10,594 bases of DNA from Schizophyllum amplum (taxonomy: Eukaryota; Basidiomycota; Agaricomycetes; Agaricales; Schizophyllaceae), in the NCBI GenBank assembly GCA_007026445.1, contig VDMD01000308.1:1-10594 (forward strand), read 5' to 3'. The notes below the pieces were generated by a model. The model was not told where the DNA came from. It worked only from the letters and a program-made list of their open reading frames with translations, and searched no databases. Numbering within the stretch: position 1 is the stretch's first letter; the number at the start of each line of letters is the position of its first letter. Below are positions 7,162 through 10,594 of the stretch, in pieces. Made by a program: the position numbers and the translations under genes.

Positions 7162-7366
7162 GCACAACGCGAGTATCAGTGGTGAAGCGACCGATCAGAA
7201 ACAAGAAAAGCAATGGAGATATAAGATAATCAATGGCAGTGAAAGCTGGGAGGTTGTCGAAGAGGCGATGTGCGGAGGATGGAAGAGAAGTGGACGAGGG
7301 AGTGGATGAGGGAGGGAATGAATGAAGGAGATGAGGGAACTGGAGAAATACGACCACTCACCCCGT
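7162..7366 (-). promoter_or_regulatory. CT-rich leader of the minus-strand locus
   Basis: On the minus strand this reads as pyrimidine-rich DNA (repeated cattcattccctccctcatcc-like words), typical of the region between core promoter and start codon in filamentous fungi. It contains no ATG before the one at 7161 that opens a frame spliced onward. A gtgagt word just below the TATA box (7355-7361) could be a donor of a 5' UTR intron. Confidence 0.45.
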
Positions 7367-7374
7367 CTTATATA
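7367..7374 (-). promoter_or_regulatory. TATA box (minus strand)
   Basis: The minus strand reads tgtatataagac, a strong TATATAAG match about 205 nt upstream of the first ATG and directly followed by the CT-rich leader. Confidence 0.5.
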
Positions 7375-9113
7375 CATCTTCGACACTCAGGGGCTTCGGT
7401 CTTCGAGCCCGCTAATGACGCGGCCAGGGTAGAACCCCTGGCTGCTGCAATGCGCAGGACCTGCTCCCCGTCAATCCAGGTCGTAAGTCCTGCTTCTCCT
7501 CCGAGGCCGCCGTCCCACCTACCCGGATCTTCCGGGCTTCCGACATGACAAATGATATCTCCGAAAGTGATCGGAGACGAGAAGACTGCGCGCTAGGGTC
7601 GGAAGACGGAGGGCGAGGCAGGGGTGCATTGGCGTGCAATCCAAATGGCGGGAAAGCGGGTTAGGGGCGGTGGGCAGCGGCGTGCGGGAGGTCCAGCCAA
7701 GTCTGGGGACGAATGTGCACGCCGCGAAGGTTCGCTGGTCAGTGCCTTGCTCAGCGTTCCCTGTGAGAGAGCGCTCAACGTGCGCAGAGGGCTGCCACTA
7801 TGAGTATGATACACAGCGCGGACAGAAACAACGCCCGATTTGCTTACCAGAGTATGTAGAGACACGCTGCATATATTCTCTAGGCGTCTCGCTCTCGCGG
7901 CATAACGCAGTAGAATCTAACATGACGGTCAAAGTCGAACCGCCGGTTTTGGAAGGCTTTGTTAGATCTAGCGGCAAACCCCGAGCTACTACGTTCGCGC
8001 GAGCAGTCTTCCTCCGTCTTTAACCGCGAACAATATTCCCGAACATTCTCAGGTGCTTCTTGGCCGTTGTCCATCCTCGCAGAGCCCAAAGCTGGGCAAT
8101 TCTCGAATAAGTACGGATGGATGCACGCGGCTCGTTCAAAGTGTCAAGGACGAGTGAGAAACTTTCAGAGGTGAACCGGTGCATCGGTCTATGCTCTCGT
8201 GCGTCTGCATCGACGTCTTCTCATCACTCGCTATACATTTCCTCCTCATCGCATTCTTCCCGCATACTCATCATTGGAATCTCACCCATTAGTGAGGGGC
8301 ATGCCCTGCGACATGTCGTGTATAGTACTAACTCTTGTCGATGCGAGACCGGGTTCTCGGCGATGTGGACTTGTCCGCCTTTACTTAGGATTCAAGCCAA
8401 GTTGTGGCCTGCGCTGGACCACGGATCCTGCAACGGACTCATGAGTCTAAGTCTCGTCTCGACTGTCCGACCGAGTCGAACTTCGCTACTGCATCCCCCG
8501 AGAACGCATCGCGATTCGCGAGTGATCATCATGATTGCCATGCTCGACTCCGACTGCCACTCGACGAGCGTGCCACATTGCAGCGAGTTCCCGGAGCGTT
8601 CCCTGTCCGCATCGAGGTATGTGATTATGGGAAGTGCTTAAGATTCAGTTGAGGCCGTGCAGCGCGCTTTGCACCCTGATATTCGAGCACAAATTCTGCG
8701 ACGCTCGCGAGGGAGCAGAGATCATGATCTCATTCATGTCGCTCTTCTTCCCATACGACTCCCGCCAGTCATCTCCTCGGCATGACGAGTCCTCTTCGAT
8801 TCAATGAAACGGATCCGGCGAGAACGTCCCCTCCTCGCATGTGGCATCGTAGTGTGCTCAGTGTGCTCTGAGATTTCGGGTGCTCACAGCTCGGCGAGGG
8901 ACTTGAGCTTTTCGCCCTCAACTTTGCTCATTGCAGCGGCTTATACGAGCTAGCGGTCCGCGGCCTTTCGGACTTCTGATGGCAACACGGCTCTCGCTGC
9001 GACGAACACACTTCAAGCTACTCATACATGCACAGGCCCTGCATGCTTTCCAATCAAAAGCGAGTCTCTTCACCACTGACAGCCCGGCCCAATGAGGATG
9101 CGAGTTCAAACGT
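7375..9113. other. Long stretch with no recognised gene
   Basis: Base composition is more even than on either side. Open frames occur on both strands, but none reads like a known family, and none is supported by paired donor, branch and acceptor sites. A minus-strand candidate starts at about 7863 (MSLHTL), splices over a roughly 52-nt GTAAGC intron and stays open for about 90 codons; I give it little weight. Part of the right end (about 8900-9113) is probably the 3' UTR of the gene at 9114. Terminal repeats, target-site duplications and reverse transcriptase or transposase motifs were looked for and not seen. Confidence 0.4.
8117..8641 (+). CDS. 174-codon open frame, doubtful
   Basis: It is the longest uninterrupted plus-strand frame in an otherwise empty stretch, from ATG (MDARGSFKVSR) to TAA. 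It is Ser- and His-rich in the first third and has no recognisable domain, signal peptide or clear membrane segment apart from a short hydrophobic run (ILIIGI). A tactaac word at about 8329-8335 inside it would be a good branch point, and gaggtatgtg near 8609 a good donor, so part may be intronic. I do not recognise a product. Confidence 0.18.
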   Translation: MDARGSFKVSRTSEKLSEVNRCIGLCSRASASTSSHHSLYISSSSHSSRILIIGISPISEGHALRHVVYSTNSCRCETGFSAMWTCPPLLRIQAKLWPALDHGSCNGLMSLSLVSTVRPSRTSLLHPPRTHRDSRVIIMIAMLDSDCHSTSVPHCSEFPERSLSASRYVIMGSA

Positions 9114-9808
9114 TCAGACCCTGTCCCGCTCGATTACAAATGTCAATGACAACGCGGCCTCGTGTTGGTCCGTGTTTGCGTAAGTGATGGGTTCGGGATC
9201 AGGGTCCGGGAGGCGTGGGATCACTGCATTCTCGTCTTGCTTCCTGCCATCTCTGTCTCCTGCTCGCGGCGTCCTGAGGTACTTGTCAGCAAACAGTCCA
9301 AGACAGACTCGGATCGAAGAAATGCAGTGCAGCGCACCAGTACACGGAGGCAGACAGACAGGCAGGCGGGCGGACAGGTACCTAGCTGTGAAGGCGGGGT
9401 GGTCATGGTGCGTGCAGTCAGCACCCTACAGCGATCAGACACTTACCTCTGACGTGCAGCGAGCTGCAACGGGGATCAGGATGGGCAGAGACGGTACGTG
9501 AATGCAGCCCGTGTATTGAATACAAGCTTACCATTGCCGCGAATTTCGGCTCCCCAATCGGCGAGAGCTCCGCGCGGTGCGCGTGAACACACTCGAGGTA
9601 CGGTAAGTAGTACGTGGTGCGTACTGACATCCTCCTTCCCCTTTCCTCCCCTCGCGCAAACCACACGCGCAAGGGGAGGAAAGGGGGGGGAGGAAAGAGG
9701 AGGAGGAAGGGGAGGGGAGAGAGTGATGATGAGTGCTGAGCAGAGAGACGTAGGGTGAGTCGCCCTTGCGACTCGTACCGGAGATAACCGGGAATTGCCG
9801 AGAGGCAT
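9114..9808 (-). CDS. Small multi-exon gene, unknown product
   Basis: Four exons join in phase. 9779-9808 (ATG, MPLGNSRLSP) leads to 9532-9735 (68 codons, ending LSPIGEPKFAAM), then a 17-nt exon 9447-9463 (LAARQ plus two bases), then 9114-9273, which reads KQDENAVIPRLPDPDPEPI and ends RDRV followed by TGA at 9114-9116. Donors are GTACGA, GTAAGC and GTAAGT; acceptors are CTCAG, TTGCAG and CTCAG; tcctgat and gctgac serve as branch points. The spliced product would be 136 residues. The last three exons are the best supported; the first exon and the Pro/Leu-rich start of exon 2 are weaker, because the first intron is only 43 nt and exon 2 begins in a pyrimidine tract. The frame also stays open upstream to an ATG at 10393 (see findings). 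No family recognised. Confidence 0.5.
9349..9378. repeat. Short CAGA/CAGG/CGGG tetranucleotide repeat
   Basis: A degenerate tetranucleotide tract (ggcagacagacaggcaggcg and on) lies inside the 173-nt intron between the last two exons of the gene at 9114. It may account for that intron being about three times longer than the others. Confidence 0.6.
9638..9686. repeat. Perfect 15-bp polypyrimidine/polypurine inverted repeat
   Basis: The left arm 9638-9652 (cccctttcctcccct) is the exact reverse complement of the right arm 9672-9686, with a 19-base spacer. The arms are all-pyrimidine and all-purine, so each strand can fold into a stable hairpin. It lies within the second exon of the 9114 gene model, or its leader if the real start is further in. 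Confidence 0.85.
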
Positions 9809-10424
9809 CAAAGGGCGCTGGGGGCGGTAGAGGGTAGATAGGGCGAAATAAGAGCAATGTGCGGCGTGCAGGGAATTGGGGCTTTTGAATGGTGGTGGAA
9901 TGGCGGAAATCGAGCGAGGTTGGTGCATGCAAGTGAACTCTGCCGTGGAAAGCGAGTTGCCAAGACAGGGACTCGGAGACGAACGCAAGAACAAAGGGAG
10001 CCGGGACGCGACATCACAGTGATTCTGAATCGTAATCACAGTGATCACAAGTGATGACGTCGATCGGCAGACTGATCGGGCGACAATAAACAATAGCACT
10101 GGCAGGGCATCGGCCCTCTGGCAGCGAAGCACGGGCAGCCGTCCCATTCGAACCTCGCGAGCAGCGTGTAAGGCACCTTCCGGCAGAGACGGCGGCGTCA
10201 TGGAAAGAACGAAAAAGCCAAGTTCAATTCGCACTCGAATCTCATCGGCTGCTGCCCGTCTTCCAACTTGTAAGGAACGGTCACGATTCACGAAGGGAAC
10301 CTTTCTTTCCTTTTGACCTTCATCTTTGTAGTGTTTCGCGATCCTCCGGCTGCTTTCTGCGCGTTTCCCGACGCTTATCTTCCTCGGGTTCATTCATTTC
10401 TACTCCTTACGTCTCCCCTTCATC
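9809..10424. promoter_or_regulatory. Putative divergent promoter region
   Basis: The region lies between the start of a minus-strand gene and the start of a plus-strand gene. It holds paired palindromes (10013-10061), and on the plus strand it becomes pyrimidine-rich from about 10296 (cctttctttccttttgacc) up to the ATG at 10425, a typical fungal leader. One minus-strand frame is open across all of it. No clear TATA box is seen for the plus-strand gene. Confidence 0.45.
10013..10061. promoter_or_regulatory. Two 11-bp palindromes plus a CRE-like site
   Basis: The palindrome atcacagtgat occurs twice, at 10013-10023 and 10035-10045, 22 bp apart (two helical turns). The second overlaps a gtgatcac palindrome (10041-10048). 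A third gtgat half-site at 10051-10055 overlaps tgacgtc (10055-10061), the core bound by many bZIP factors. The layout suggests a dimeric regulator site; the factor is unknown. Confidence 0.5.
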
Positions 10425-10594
10425 ATGTCTGCTGCTGCGACCCTCACGAACGCGCCGACGTGCCAGCGCCTTGACTCGGTATTCACTTAGCACGCGAACT
10501 GCGCTGTCTGTCGCGCGGACACTCGCAGGCGCGGACGCACGTCTTTACCTCTCTCCTCAATCTAGTGATCCAGGTACGCGGTCTTTCCCCTCCC
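10425..10594 (+). CDS. 5' end of a plus-strand gene, cut by the window edge
   Basis: The ATG at 10425 has A at -3 (catcATGtc) and follows a pyrimidine-rich leader. Exon 1 reads MSAAATLTNAPTCQRLDS (18 codons, phase 0). A 50-nt intron at 10479-10528 (GTATTC to CTCGCAG) removes an early TAG. Exon 2 continues ARTHVFTSLLNLVIQ up to a likely second donor gtacgc at about 10574. The product cannot be named from 33 residues. Confidence 0.5.

Noticed and set aside
7375..9113. Degenerate transposon in the long gene-free stretch
   Set aside because: No terminal inverted or long terminal repeats, target-site duplications or reverse transcriptase/transposase motifs could be found by eye.

Overview
The window looks like nuclear DNA of a filamentous fungus, most likely an agaricomycete basidiomycete. 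The evidence is GC-rich DNA, compact genes with GT-AG introns of about 46-68 nt carrying CTNAY-type branch points, CT-rich leaders, and a ferric-reductase-type protein with basidiomycete-like wording. The lineage call is inference. There is no bacterial-style operon, rRNA, tRNA, CRISPR array or intact transposon that I can see.

Layout. (1) 1-391 is GC-rich and mostly a C-rich tandem simple repeat. (2) 392-1693 (+) is the C-terminal two thirds or so of a ferric/cupric reductase (FRE/NOX superfamily). It has two clean introns and all heme, FAD and NAD(P)H motifs, but three one-base insertions break its frame, and its N-terminal part dissolves into the C-rich repeat. (3) 1694-3038 is its 3' flank followed by a polypurine, G-run-rich stretch with no gene I can support. 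(4) 3039-7374 (-) is the most unusual part. A promoter with a TATA box and CT-rich leader is followed by very short exons and a Ser/Pro-rich exon. After that come about 17-18 copies of a unit of roughly 160 bp. Each unit looks like one exon of about 105 nt plus one intron of about 57 nt. The 5' splice sites are kept in every copy, while reading frames are kept in only some. (5) 7375-9113 holds no gene I recognise. (6) 9114-9808 (-) is a small multi-exon gene whose four exons join in phase, with unknown product. (7) 9809-10424 is a putative divergent promoter with paired 11-bp palindromes. (8) 10425-10594 (+) is the 5' end of another intron-containing gene, cut by the window edge.

The ferric reductase would act in high-affinity iron uptake at the plasma membrane. 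Nothing in the other loci ties them to iron. The tandem exon array is the best candidate for something undescribed: either a fast-evolving modular protein built by exon duplication or its decaying remains. The one-base insertions in the reductase mean assembly errors could explain part of the frame damage elsewhere, so sequence accuracy should be settled first.
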